Shown: piece after piece, positions 42,521 through 53,679 of the stretch
Position numbering within the stretch: position 1 is the first letter of the stretch
How the letters are laid out: each line of letters begins with the position of its first letter
NCBI GenBank assembly: GCA_963693315.1
Contig: OY856186.1
Location: 458,861,360-458,925,359, forward strand
Source: Diogma glabrata
Taxonomy: Eukaryota; Arthropoda; Insecta; Diptera; Cylindrotomidae
DNA: 64,000 nt
Reading direction: 5' to 3'
Translations under genes and position numbers: made by a program
Notes under the pieces: model-generated
What the model was told of the DNA's origin: nothing
The model's input: the letters and a program-made list of their open reading frames with translations, nothing else
The model's database searches: none

Positions 42521-43765
42521 TTAATAAAGTCTAATTCTTGTTGAAAGTAAGCCTATATTTCGAATTTTTTCTTTTTTTATTCATTTTGTCCAACAGATCT
42601 GTTTCGACTCTTTAGTTGAGCCATTGTCAAGGACGATAAGTACAATTTGCTAAATCTTTTTTTCTTTAAAATTAAACATTTAAAACAAATATTTTTCTAA
42701 AAACAACTATAAATTTGTTTTTTAACTACTAACTTGAGAAATCGTCATTATTTACTCGAATGCTCCAATGAGAATTAATTTTTCTTAAGCTAGGTCAATA
42801 ATAATAACAAAACATTACCTAGGTTAATAATGACATATTTCCCTTTATTGTTGATTGAAATGAACGAAAAAAACACAAATAAATAATACATAATTGCATT
42901 CCTTTATTTCGTTTTATTTGTATGAAACTAAACTTCCAGGGTACTTGATATTTTAGGATATTTAAAAAATAAAATGGAAAATGACTAATATCAAAATCTA
43001 ATCAAAGCAAATATGATAATTAGTGTTAGTAGTTAAAAAAATTCTATATATACCTCGGTTGAGAAGACTAATATAGACCTCGAACATTACATCCCTCGGC
43101 GCTACGCGTCTCAGGATCTAAAAGTTATCGGTCAATAATAGCTTACTTCTCAACCTTGTTCTATAATGTACGATTATACACTACAAATAAATATATAAAA
43201 TTTAAAAAAGAAAACATTTTAAAACAATACAATGGGAAACATAGTTTTTTAAAACAACTAAGCATGATAAGAAAAATTTTTGAGAGAAAAAAATAAAATT
43301 ATAAAATTAATTAATTGTAGGTACGGATGGAGTTGACTAGATAAGAGAGACTCAAAGGATAAGTCTCTCGGATAAGATAAGTCTCTCTTATCTAGTCAAC
43401 TCCATCCGTACCTACAATTAATTAATTTTATAATTTTATTTTTTTCTCTCAAAAATTTTTCTTATCATGCTTAGTTGTTTTAAAAGAACTGTGTTTCTCA
43501 TTGTATTGTTTTAAAATGTTTTCTTTTTTAAATTTTATATATTTATTTGTAGTGTATAAACAAATTTAAAGTTGTTTTTAGAAAAATTTTTGTTTTAAAT
43601 GTTTAATTTAAAAAAAAAAAAAGATTTAGCAAATTGTACTTATCGTCCATGACAATGGCTCAATTAAAGAGCCGAAACACATCTGTTGCACAAAATGAAT
43701 AAATAAACAAAAAATTCGAAATATTGGCTTAACATCAACAAGAATTCGACTTTATTACTATGGTT
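42521..43765. repeat. large imperfect inverted repeat (fold-back) with an insertion in one arm
   Basis: The inner arms 43178-43352 and 43380-43560 are ~97% complementary (ACTACAAATAAATATATAAA, GGAGTTGACTAGATAAGAG). The outer arms are 42521-42720 and 43561-43765, sharing GCTCTTT, GAGCCATTGTCA, GACGATAAGTACAATTTGC and TAAACATTTAAAACAAA. The left arm is split by 42721-43177, which includes a MITE with its own inverted ends. The outer arms carry GGCTC-loop-GAGCC followed by GAAAC. Confidence 0.85.
42716..43044. mobile_element. non-autonomous element with TTTTTTAACTACTAAC ends, inserted in the fold-back
   Basis: TTTTTTAACTACTAAC at 42717 is mirrored by GTTAGTAGTTAAAAAAA at 43024. It is related to 34837-35504. 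Beyond it, 43045-43170 holds a further hairpin (ACCTCGGTTGAGAAG with CTTCTCAACC). Confidence 0.6.
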
Positions 43766-44125
43766 GAGGCATGATGTATGCGATTTCGTCCCAGCACTGT
43801 TGGTGACGATATTTATAAAAAACAACGAGATCAGCAACATTGTGACGATGTTGTAGGGAATCAAGGTTTGATGTTAAAATACGATCACCCACAATTCGTA
43901 TTGCACGCTTTTGGACAGTGTTCAAAAGAGTTAGGATGGAAACAGATGCAGCGCCCCAAACTTGACAACAATACTCAATACAAGAACGTATATAAGACTT
44001 ATAAATGTGGAGTAATTGGTACAGAGTGAAATATTTTTTACATCGCAGACGCGCTTTTTGTCATTGACATTATACGATCGTTCCAGAGTATGTCATTGGA
44101 AATTGTGACTCCTTATAAACGAACG
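43745..44125 (-). pseudogene. CR1-like LINE reverse transcriptase, C-terminal fragment
   Basis: The - strand reads SYIRSCIEYCCQVWGAASVS, TVQKRAIRIVGD and SLDSLQHRHNVADLVVFYKY in order (with frame breaks). This is the thumb region of a CR1-like RT, close to the intact + strand copy at 60156-62372 (CMEYCCHVWGGA, SLQHRRNVAELS). Confidence 0.75.
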
Positions 44126-44499
44126 CTTGCTTTCACATTCGTCTGAATTGGAATTTAGTAAGCTTTACCAATTGACCCCTCTCTGGGGAAAGAAAATTCA
44201 GAGAAATTTTTACCAAACCCAGATCTCGCTTCATTTCAGCCGGCAGAATACAAAAGATTAAACCAAAGTTCCCACAAGAAGCTTGTGTACTTTCCTCTCA
44301 AAGAGATGACATCCCCAAGGCAGATCCAACCGATTCTAGAATTCCAGGCCTGAATAAGCAGATAAATAAGTTAGTAATGGAACACAAACGTAACAAATGG
44401 AAAGATAGAAAATGCGCAACAAAATTCAACACGCAGTTTACAGAAAAGCAAAGTAAACATGAAAATGAAACTAGGTCAGTATTAAGTATTATCTTAATA

Positions 44500-44845
44500 C
44501 TGAAAATTTCGAAGATATCATATTTTCCAAAGAAGAGGTTGAAAACGCAATAAAGAAAACCAAACCATCTAAAGCTATTGGACCAGACGGCTTCTCAGCC
44601 ATCATGCTCAAACACATTGGACCCAAAGGGTTGAACTTTCTCACTACCATACACAACACATCTCTAAATTTCGTAGATATCATATTTTCCAAAGAAGAGG
44701 TTGAAAACGCAATAAAGAAAACCAAACCATCTAAAGCTATTGGACCAAATGGCATCTCAGCCATCATGCTCAAACACATTGGACCCAAAAGGTTGAATTT
44801 TCTCACCACCATACACAACACATCTCTAAATACGATCCAGATAAC
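44500..44845 (+). pseudogene. duplicated RT segment of the 2A-type LINE
   Basis: EEVENAIKKTKPSKAIGP followed by ISAIMLKHIGPK appears twice in tandem with almost identical DNA; the first copy reads PDGFS and the second PNGIS. A local duplication or template switch is the simplest explanation. Confidence 0.75.
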
Positions 44846-45489
44846 AAATATATGGAAAACAGCTAAAATAAATCCCATTTTGAAAGCTGGCTAGCCTAAA
44901 GAAAAGAGAATCCTATAAACCGATCTCTATCTCCTCTCATCGGTTGCAAAATTGATAGAAGCACTGCTGCTACCTCTGTTAACTGGATCTTCCATATTGG
45001 CATCACATCAACATGGCCTTAGGAAAGCACATAGTACAACCACCGCTCTTCATAGAATCCAAAAAAAATCAGCGATGATCTCTAAACCAAAAACAACCCT
45101 GTGTCAGAACAATTGTAGTTGCACTTGACTGGCTTTTCAAAAGCTTTCGATAGTGTCACACGCTGCCGCTAAACATACGTTGAGTAACTCGTCCATAACT
45201 CTAGATCTAAGATGAGAGTGCTCAGACAAGGAGTTCCACAAGGATTTCTCTCACCTTCATTATTCAACCTTTACTTTAGTAGTTTACCAGCACCGCCGGA
45301 AGGAATAACCATCACGTCATATGCATACGACAAAAGGAAACAACCTGGAACAACTCACCAATGTCCTAAACACCTTGAATGAATGGTTTAAAACCAAAAA
45401 ATTGAAACTGTCCCCTAAAAAGTTCACTTCCACACTTTTCACCACATGGACGAAGGAGGTAAACACAATACTTACCATCTGCATTGACA

Positions 45490-46866
45490 ACATAATAATT
45501 AGTTGCACTTGACCTGTCAAAAGCTTTCGACACAGTGTCACATGCTGCACTACTGAACGACATATTCAACACCAATCTGCCAGGTCTAATAAAACGCTGG
45601 TTGTGCAACTATCTAAGAGGCCGTCAAACATACGTTGAGTTCCGTAACTCTAGACCTAAGATGAGAGTGCTCAGACAAGGAGTTCCACAAGGTGGAGTTC
45701 TCTCGCCTTCATTATTCAACCTCTACTTAAGTAGTTTACCTGCACCACCGGAAGGAATAACTATCACGTCATATGCAGACGACTGCACGGTGCTTGCAAC
45801 AGGAAACAACCTGGAACAACTCACCAATGTCCTAAACACCTACCTCAACACCTTGAATGAATGGTTTAAAACCAAAAAATTGAAATTGTCCACTGAAAAG
45901 TCCACTTCTACACTTTTCACCACATGGACGAAGGAGGTAAATGCAACACTCAATATCCGAATCGACAACATACTCATTCCTACTGTTAAAAATCCAAAAC
46001 TGCTGGGGGTAACATTCGATCCACTACTTAAATTCAACGCTCATGCTCAGCAAGTAAATACAAAACTTAAAAACAGGAATAACGCACTGAAAGCTCTAGC
46101 GGGCAGTTCGTGGGGTAAGGATAAAAACACAATAATAACGGCATATAAAGCAATAGAAAGGCCTTTCATAAATTACGCTGCTCCCATATGGACACCCAAA
46201 GTCGCTGACACCCACTGGACTAAGTTACAGATAACACAGAACGCAGCCTTGCGTACAGCAACTGGATGTCACTTGATGGCCCACAGAGATCACTTGCACG
46301 AGGAATGTAACATATTGCCGGTCCGTGAACACAACGAAATGCTTACCAAACAATATCTTTGGTCCTGTCATAGAGAGCAACATCCCTGCAATGACACCTT
46401 ATCCATGACAACACCACCTAGAGACATAACAAGAACTGCGAAATGCTTCCTACAAGATGTTAGAAGCAATGAAAACATAAATAACATCGACGAGCCTACG
46501 TATAAGAGGGGGTTGAAAGATCTACATACCAAAACCGTTGAAGACACAATAAAGAACTACGCCCCGAATCGAGTTCTTAATAGTAAACCACCACAAGTCG
46601 GTGCTGAAGAGGTAAAACTGCCACGCAGCACCAGAACCATCCTAGCGCAGTTAAGATCCGGTTGGTCACGCATCTTAAATAACTACATGAGTAGAATTGG
46701 CCATGAAATTGTTGACAAGTGTCCCATATGTGAGGGCACGCCACATGATGCTAACCACCTTTTCAATTGTCCAGAGAAACCAACCGCCCTGACGAAGGAA
46801 GATCTGTGGTACCGCCCAAGAGCAGTAGCAGAGTTCCTGGATCTGGACTTGGAGCCGGAAGAATAG
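45490..46866 (+). CDS. 2A-type LINE reverse transcriptase, C-terminal half, frame open
   Basis: From VALDLSKAFDTVSHAALL through RQGVPQGGVLSPSLFNLYLS, SYADDCTVLATGNN and the C-terminal CPICEGTPHDANHLFNCPE motif the frame is uninterrupted (443 codons from the first ATG, 45535). It shows what the frameshifted copy at 6398-9858 should read and marks the two indels there. It lacks the endonuclease and the first RT motifs, so it cannot work alone. It is probably not expressed, as the fragment has no start signals of its own. Confidence 0.85.
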
Positions 46867-46892
46867 CACCACAACTCGTCGCTACAACAACA

Positions 46893-47765
46893 ACATAATA
46901 ATTCCTACGGTCAAAAATCCAAAACTGCTGGTGGTAACATTCGATCCACTACTTAAATTCAACGCCCATGCTCAACAAGTGAACACAAAACTTAAAAACG
47001 AGAATAACACACTGAAAGCTCTAGCGGGCAGTTCGTGGGGAAGGATAAAAACACAATAATAACAGCATATAAAGCAATAGGAAGGCCTTTCATAAATTAC
47101 GGTCCTCCAAAATGGACACCCCATGTCGCTGACACCCACTGGAATAAGTTACAAATAACACAGAACGCAGCCTTGAGATCACCTACACGAGGAATTTAAC
47201 ATATTGCTGGTCCGTGAACATAACGGAATGCTTACCAAACAATATCTTTGGGCCTGTCATAAAGAGCAACATCCCTGCAATGGCACCTTATTCATGACAA
47301 CACCACCTAGAGACATAAGGACTGAGAAATGCTTCCTACAAGATGTTCAAAACAATCAAGACATCGGTAACATCGACGAGCCTACGTATATTAAGACGGA
47401 TTTAAAATATATACATACCAAAGCTGTTGAAGACACAATAAAGAACTACGCCCCAAATCGAGTTCTTAATAGCAAACCACCACAAGTCGCTGCCGAAGAG
47501 ATAAAACTGCCACGCAGCACCAGAACCATCCTAGCGAGATCCAGTTCTTAAATAACTACATGAGTATAATTGACAAGGAAATTGTTGACAAATGTCTCAC
47601 ATGTAAGGGCACGCCACATGATGCTAATCACCTTTTCAATTGTTCAGAGAAACCAACCAACCTGACGGAGGAAGATCTGTGGTATCGCCCAAAGGCAGTA
47701 GCAGAGTTCCTAAATCTGGACATGGAGCTCGAAGAAAAGCACCACATTTCGTCGCTACAACAACA
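46893..47765 (+). pseudogene. third, partial 3' copy of the 2A-type LINE
   Basis: Directly after the tail of the previous copy the sequence resumes at CCTACGGTCAAAAATCCAAA and repeats the last ~870 bp. It has small deletions (near 47180 and 47540) and frame breaks, and open pieces at 47204-47551 and 47560-47760. It ends with the CAACAACAAC tail. Confidence 0.8.
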
Positions 47766-47794
47766 ACATTCGTCTATTTGTTTGTCACGACATT

Positions 47795-48600
47795 TTCTAG
47801 GTCCTGGTTTACAGTTATGGCGGCGTCTCTCCGGGCGGGATTTATTGGTTCGCGCACTCTACCTTTTGAAGATAGGGGAACGAATGACTTGTGCAGTGTA
47901 CTATCGTCTGCAAAACTATTTATTGGATTACTGGTGATTTTCAACAGTTCGTTGATATAATTTAAAAATAGAGTGGGTAAGAGAGATAAAACTGAGCCTT
48001 GGGTACACCAGCGTTAATTAATTTAAACTCAGAAGAAAAGCCATCGATGGGTACCGAAATGTATCGGTCGGTGAGAAAAATTTATATCAGCTTTAAGACT
48101 GTGGGGTGAAATCCGTACGCAACGAGCTTGTTGATCAGGTTGGCATGCCAGAATCGATTAAATGCTTTTGAGATGTCTAATGCGATTACGTACGTTTCGC
48201 CACCCTTTCAAGTATGCTGATCCAAAGATGAGCTACATGGTTTAATAGATCGTTTCGATAGTTTGATAGATCGGTTGTTGATCTTTTGTTTCTAAAACTG
48301 TATTGGCTGTCAGATATTAAATGATCGTCTTCCAAAAATTTTGATATGTGTATATTAATATAATGCTCGTATATTTTAGATAGGACTGGAAGTAAAGCTA
48401 TTGGTCTACAATTAGAAATATCACATTTTGTTCCTTTTTTCGGGACGGGCTGGACATTGGTCAACTTCCAGCACCAAGGGAAAACTTTAAAAAATCTAAA
48501 ACATTCAATGAAGGCATATAAGGGACAATCTTTTGCAAGCAACTTAAAACGTCCTTGCGCTGTCGAAGTTGGAGGCCCACTTATTAAATCGTTGTATAGG
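47795..48600 (-). pseudogene. CR1-like LINE reverse transcriptase fragment
   Basis: The - strand frame 48542-48186 reads CWKLTNVQPVPKKGTKCDIS, NCRPIALLPVLSKIYEHYIN and DSQYSFRNKRSTTDLS, the finger and first palm motifs. Below 48186 the frame continues with ALDISKAF (motif A) and decays to about 47800. It is related to 60156-62372 and points towards the + strand 2A-type LINE. Confidence 0.8.
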
Positions 48601-48920
48601 ATTATTATTTAATCCTTGCTAAGGTCGTATATTTGGTGCTATCGAATAATTTAAAATCGTTTCTGACATTCGCCGATGCACGAAAAGGGCGACATGATAA
48701 TTAATCTTAATGAAATCATTAGGATTAATGATCAGTTAAATGCTGCTAATAATCCGAATCCGCATAATAACTGTTGTCATTGTTTCGTAACAGAGGCACT
48801 CCAATTTTTATGTGTTGTATAGTGTGAAAATTTAGGCCTGGCCAAATTTCACTCATTGGCCCACCAATATCAAAGGGAAAATCTCTGTCGTAACGCGATG
48901 TAAGCAGTAAAAAGCAACAT
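48601..48920. other. junction between two CR1-like fragments
   Basis: About 320 bp separates the - strand RT from the + strand endonuclease. I see no coding match here. Confidence 0.4.
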
Positions 48921-48924
48921 ATCA

Positions 48925-49998
48925 GCATCGATTTCACCAACATAAGAGGCCTTAATTCCAACTTGAATGAGGTTCATCAAAACATTGAAAGTAAGAAACC
49001 TGACATATTGTATCTTACCGAAACAATTGTCAGCGACAAAGCATCTAAACTGGATCTCGATAAATACCGAATGCCTGATTATGAATTGGAGCATACCTTT
49101 TATAACAAACATGGTGTTTTTGTATTTGTGCGAAATTCAATTCCTTGTATGAGAATTAAAGCTTATGAGTTGAACTCTAAGTACCATATCTCTCTTTCAT
49201 TGAAGATCTCAGGTGTTGATGAATGTTCATGTTAGGTATATACAGATCTCCGAACTCCCCCTTAGGTTGTTCCTTTTTCGAAAAATTATCATCCAATCTT
49301 GATAAAATTATCGAAAACTACCCCAAAGCAAGACTGGTCATTCTTGGCGATTTCAATGTACATAATACAGAGTGGTTGAAATACTAATCCCGCACGGACG
49401 ACGTAGGAACACAAGCGGAACTATTGCTGGCAGACTTTCACGGTTTAATCCAACGAGAGTACCATATAATACTAATCCTAACAACAATGTGTTGGAGTTG
49501 TTTTTGACAAACGATTCAGAAACAACGCATACAAATGTTGACCAGTCCCTCGGAACATCGGACCATTTGTTAATATGAGCAAAATTCACATCACCAAATC
49601 CAATTAAAGGCAACCCTCCTCGCGTTTGAAATTATAAACAAGTTGATTGGGGGGACTAAGAAACTATTACGACGAAATACCATGGAAACATATTTGTTGT
49701 GTTGAGCAGGATCCTAGTACATCAGCACAAGTCACTGAATTTATAAAAGATGGAATGCGGCGGTTTATTCCAAAATCGATTAATTACTCCCAAAACTGAA
49801 CCTTGGTTCACGCGGTATGTTGATGAGTCGGTGAGAAATAAACGGAGAGCTTTTCACGCCTATAACTCAAATAAAACTCCAGAAACAATTAGACCTATAA
49901 AAAACCAAGAAATTTGAGTAAATTCCAAATAGATTCAGACAAAAACGCATTTATCAAAGGCAGAGCAAACAAATTCGCCGAATATCCATCTGGCTTAA
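48925..49998 (+). pseudogene. CR1-like LINE ORF2, endonuclease to RT start
   Basis: The + strand reads NIRGLNSNLNEVHQNIESKK, PDILYLTETIVSDKAS (catalytic Glu), RSPNSPLGC, ILGDFNVHNTEW and SDHLL, an EEP endonuclease with several frame breaks. From 49550 to 49998 the DNA closely follows 60172-60630 of the intact RT copy (GGACCATTTGTTAATA, ATGGAATGCGGCGGTTTATT, CCTTGGTTCAC). It is truncated at about 49998. Confidence 0.8.
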
Positions 49999-50059
49999 CT
50001 AATGCTGGTGGTGTGCGACATCAGATGACATCCAGATACGAGTTCCAGTACCGCAATAA

Positions 50060-50178
50060 CTTTTTTTTAAATAAAATGTGTTGTGTAATAGGAATTACAA
50101 TCACATCAACACCTAAAAACCTTTTAAGACCAAGGTCCCACAACAATATGCTTTCTAAGGTATTGATGGACGCAAATC
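50060..50178 (-). repeat. LINE 3'-terminal fragment
   Basis: TTTTTTTAAATAAAATGTGT, TGTAATAGGAATTACAAT, CCTTTTAAGACCAAGGTCCC, ACAACAATATGC, then AAGGTATTGATGGACGC. It directly follows the truncated CR1-like fragment. Confidence 0.8.
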
Positions 50179-50334
50179 TTTTGTTTGTTTTTATAAATTT
50201 TGTTGAAGAACTGCTACTGATTTCATCAATTTTGTATTTTACCAGTACAGTTTGTCTTATTTTTACATCACTTGGTATTTCGGTATATGAATATATATAA
50301 GTTTCAATAAAATTGAAATGAATATTTTTTTCGG

Positions 50335-50560
50335 CAAACGGCTGTAAAGTTTACCGTTCCTGCCGGTAGAGAGAAGGTTAAAGTTTTACTTTTTGGGGTA
50401 TAATCAAAGCGGCTGTAAAGTAACGCCATTTTTTTTAAGGCGGCTGTAAAGTAACGTTCATATTTTAACGGCGGCAGTAAAGTAATTTTCATATTTTTAC
50501 AGTGGCAGTAAAGGAAATTTCATATTGTTACGGCGGCAGTAAAGAAACATAACATGAGAT
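50335..50560. repeat. minisatellite with GGCGGC(A/T)GTAAAGTAA units
   Basis: Five to six diverged units of about 31-38 bp start with (A/G)GCGGC(T/A)GTAAAG at roughly 50340, 50408, 50439, 50470, 50501 and 50532, separated by T-rich spacers (TTCATATTTTAAC). It is followed by CTCCTTCTTTTTTGAAGTCGG at 50584, a motif I have seen as a repeat element in other insects. Confidence 0.75.
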
Positions 50561-50619
50561 TATGAATTTGTAAAAACACAGAACCTCCTTCTTTTTTGAA
50601 GTCGGTTAAAAAGGGCAAG

Positions 50620-51010
50620 ATGACTAACTTAGGCGCCAGCTAATTTTTTTTTGTTTTTAGTGTACTTTTGTAAGCATATTACAAACATTTTTTTTGAAAA
50701 TCTGTCACGGGGACCAAGATGTAGCTCTTTGAAAAAAAAATATCTTATAAAAATACACTTTTTTTACCAAATGTTGCAATTTAAATGACGTTTAATGTTA
50801 TTTTTGATGTACAATTTCAAAGAATCAACATGAATAACTTAAAGAAAAATAATTATAACCTTATGGAACCACGTTATGTCAAGATTACTTGAACTAAGGC
50901 GCAAATGGATTTTTTTTTATTATTTTTATCGTAAATTAAGAAAATTTAGTAAAAGGGACAGTTTAAATCTGTTTATCTTATAATTACATAGGAAATAAAG
51001 CAAAAATTAA
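50620..51010. other. AT-rich intron sequence, nothing recognised
   Basis: No exon or repeat that I can support. Confidence 0.4.
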
Positions 51011-51127
51011 TAGTGAATTCTATTCTACCCGTTCGGTAAGAGTTCCAACACAGAATTTGTGCAAAGTGCAATACAAAACAAACAAATTTCGATAATTTCC
51101 GTATGGAGGGATCAGTTTTTATTGATT

Positions 51128-51640
51128 TGAAATTTTTATTTTTGATCTACGGGTGTGACAACCCCGCGTACTCCAGTCCCTGCTATTGACATACGAGTTA
51201 ACGTGAGATATCACATACCACTGGCAATAGCAGTGAGTTATCACAAGCCAAGGTGACATCTTAGGGGTGGTGGCGGATGAACTGTATTCAGTCAACGGTA
51301 GCATCCTCAATCTTAGCTGTGAAATAATCCTTGATGATGAGGCGCTATTGCTTCCTTGAGGAAACGAGCCTTCATATAACTATATGTGGGCTTTAATCTT
51401 CAAGAAAGACGGTGCGTCACAGGATCAAGGAATAGACAACCGGCTGGATTATTGGCAACTACATTGTTGTTTTGTTTCAGCAAATTTTTGTAAAAATTTG
51501 TTATTTACTTTTTAATTTACTTTAATTTTCTCTATTCTATCATAAAATATTGGCCTATGTCATATTTTGTCAGTGATAGGATTTTTTCTTTAGTTATCCA
51601 TTCTTTAACAAAAAATATAAAAACAAACAAAAAAAGAAAG
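51128..51640 (-). repeat. composite repeat, uninterrupted copy
   Basis: Reading on the - strand it contains the AT-rich spacer, GTTGCCAATAATCCAGC, the empty target site (GTTATATGAAGGCTC), TCATCCGCCACCACCCC and GTTGTCACACCCGTAGATC. It is the same unit that holds the Ty3-like element at 17779-21240 and serves as its pre-insertion site. Confidence 0.8.
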
Positions 51641-51765
51641 ATTTACGTCCATCAACACCTTTGAACGTATGTTGTTGTGGGACTTTGGTCTTAAAAGGTT
51701 TTTATGTGTTTCTGTGACACATATTGTAATTCTTACTACACAACACATTTTATTGGAAAAGAAAA
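51640..51765 (+). repeat. LINE 3'-terminal fragment inside the composite repeat
   Basis: CCATCAACACCTTTGAACG, TTGTTGTGGGACTTTGGTC, TTAAAAGGTTTTTATGTG, CACATATTGTAATTC and ACACAACACATTTTATTGG. Its position relative to the composite repeat is the same as at 17691-17778. Confidence 0.8.
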
Positions 51766-52037
51766 AAAAAATTCCGATTCGGAACTTGTACCACACAAGT
51801 AGAAAAGAATTCACTATAAAAAAACAGAAAAAATTCTTGTAAAAACAGTGTAATTTTGTATGAATTTTGCTTTTTTCAAAGGCTTGTATCATGGACTCCG
51901 GGGCTCCGATACAACTCGTTTTGGTTTTATTCGCTTCAGTGAGTGATTATCAAATAAAAAAAAATCTTGGCGCCTAAGTAAAAGTCATATCCCCGATAAA
52001 TAAAATACGATGTCAAAAGAACATCATAAAATTATCA

Positions 52038-52166
<129 letters not shown>

Positions 52167-53048
52167 TTAATATCCTACTTTTATCGGCTACATAAATTAA
52201 TAAGTGTATATAAAATAATAATGATGTTCGTAAAACTGTATCCCATATCCCAGAATTTAACTCGTAAATTACTTTTTCAAAAAAAATAATCAACATACCA
52301 TATAAAATTCATCTCATTTTTTTTAATTAATAAGAACAATATCAAATATAGAATTTTTGCAATTTTGTTGTTGTTTTTTTAAATGAAGAATAGAAAAACT
52401 TTCATTTTCTAAATAACTTTTGATTTCAATATGTTAAAAAACTTAAGGCAACAAACTAGTCCGAACTATAAATATAGAAAATGTGAATGAAAAAATTAAA
52501 AATATGTTTATATTTGAATTTAAATTTAAAAATACAACATTTTTCACAGGAAATAACACTAACTTGTTTTTATTTTTTATATATTTCTCTAGCAAAAATT
52601 AAGAAAATAAAAAAACTACGCCATTTTATTTTTTTGTTAAGTTGAACCGTATTGTTTTATATTGGGGTAGGACATCTTTGAACATTTTTCAAATGTATTA
52701 GTAATCAAAACCGTAGCCAAACAAAATAACAGGGTGGTTATAAAACATAAAATAATGTTATTGAATTAATAAATTATGTTACATGCCAATAAATTTTTAA
52801 GTTGAATTACTATATTTATATATATTCTAATTTGGAATATAGTTTAAATATTCAAGACAATACATATTATGTATATTTATTGTTCGTTTCAAGTATACGT
52901 CAAATGATTATTAAGTCGTTGCCACACGCCAAAAACTTTTGTCACGATTTTCTAATTTTATTAACGAGCAATAATTGTATATTTTATGATTAAACGAAAA
53001 CTTGTTTTATTTGAAAATGTATGAAAAATTGGAAAAACCTATCAAAGA

Positions 53049-53206
53049 AAATGTGTATTCTTTTCAATTGTACCGAACAAATTTCAGTACAGTTCCAACA
53101 CCTTTTTTTTTTTTGTATGGAAATTCATTCCAAAAGAACACAAAATTTGATAATTCGGTGTTGGAACTTGTTCGGTACAGTCGAAAAGAATTCACTATGT
53201 TTTGTT
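53049..53206. mobile_element. MITE of the TAGTGAATTCTTTTC family
   Basis: ATTCTTTTCAATTGTACCGAACAA with AGTTCCAACACC at the left is inverted at the right (GGTGTTGGAAC, TTGTTCGGTACAGTCGAAAAGAATTCACTA). The TA at the ends suits a Tc1/mariner-type target. Further copies lie at 54793-54945 and, split, at 51014-51818. Confidence 0.7.
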
Positions 53207-53309
53207 TTACCTTATTTACTTCCACAGAATTGAAATTATACAAAACAAATATTCGAATATTATCATTACTGCCATAATTTACTATAATATTACAGTGGAG
53301 CAAATTGAA

Positions 53310-53640
53310 TATTTTAGTCGATTTGCAGATTCAGTTTCAATTTTGAATCGGAGAAATGTAGGCTGTGGCCCATTTCTCGATGAAATTGAAATTGAATCTG
53401 CAAATCGACTAAAAAAATTCATTTCTAAACTCTGCTATCCTACTTGAGTAAATTTTGACAGATTGTGTTGAAATTCAAATAATATTTGTTTTTCAATAAT
53501 TATTTTTTCGTAATTTAATTTTTGTGGAAGAAAATATAGCAAAACAAAAAATAATATTTCAGCGAGAAACTTCAAAATTTCAATTTCATCGGCATTTTTG
53601 AGAAATGGGCCACGGCCGTAGTACGACATAAATATGTACT
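53310..53640. repeat. nested inverted repeats around GGCC(A/G)TGGCCCATTTCTC
   Basis: TTTAGTCGATTTGCAGATTCA (53313) pairs with TGAATCTGCAAATCGACTAAA (to 53415). The inner GTGGCCCATTTCTCGATGAAA (53368) also pairs with TTTCATCGGCATTTTTGAGAAATGGGCCAC at 53580-53615. It looks like one MITE inserted in or overlapping another. Confidence 0.65.
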
Positions 53641-53679
53641 CACTTAACAATACAAAAATAAAGAAGCATTATCGTTTAA

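Larger units (their letters stand above)
44148..46900 (+). mobile_element. rearranged copy of the 2A-type LINE
   Basis: Sequence matching 7555-9887 of the full-length LINE begins at about 44148 (TTTAGTAAGCTTTACC, CCTCTCTGGGG) and runs to the CAACAACAACA tail near 46892. It contains an internal duplication (44500-44660 and 44663-44830), a gap relative to 7810-7920, and a decayed RT segment (44900-45480) followed by a second, intact start of the same RT region at 45490. The 2A/PHD and endonuclease parts are absent. Confidence 0.8.
51014..51818. mobile_element. MITE of the TAGTGAATTCTTTTC family split by nested repeats
   Basis: The left end TAGTGAATTCTATTCTACCC with TTCGGTAAGAGTTCCAACAC (51014-51060) and the right end TTCGGAACTTGTACC with AGAAAAGAATTCACTA (to 51818) are the two halves of the element seen whole at 53049-53206. 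The composite repeat 51128-51765 lies between them. Confidence 0.6.

Noticed and set aside
42600..42660. Hammerhead-type ribozyme in the outer arms of the large inverted repeat
   Set aside because: The GAAAC after a small hairpin recalls one, but no CUGAUGA core or third stem can be placed.
50335..50560. CRISPR-like array
   Set aside because: Units and spacers are both diverged, there are only five or six of them, and the setting is a eukaryotic intron, so it is a minisatellite.
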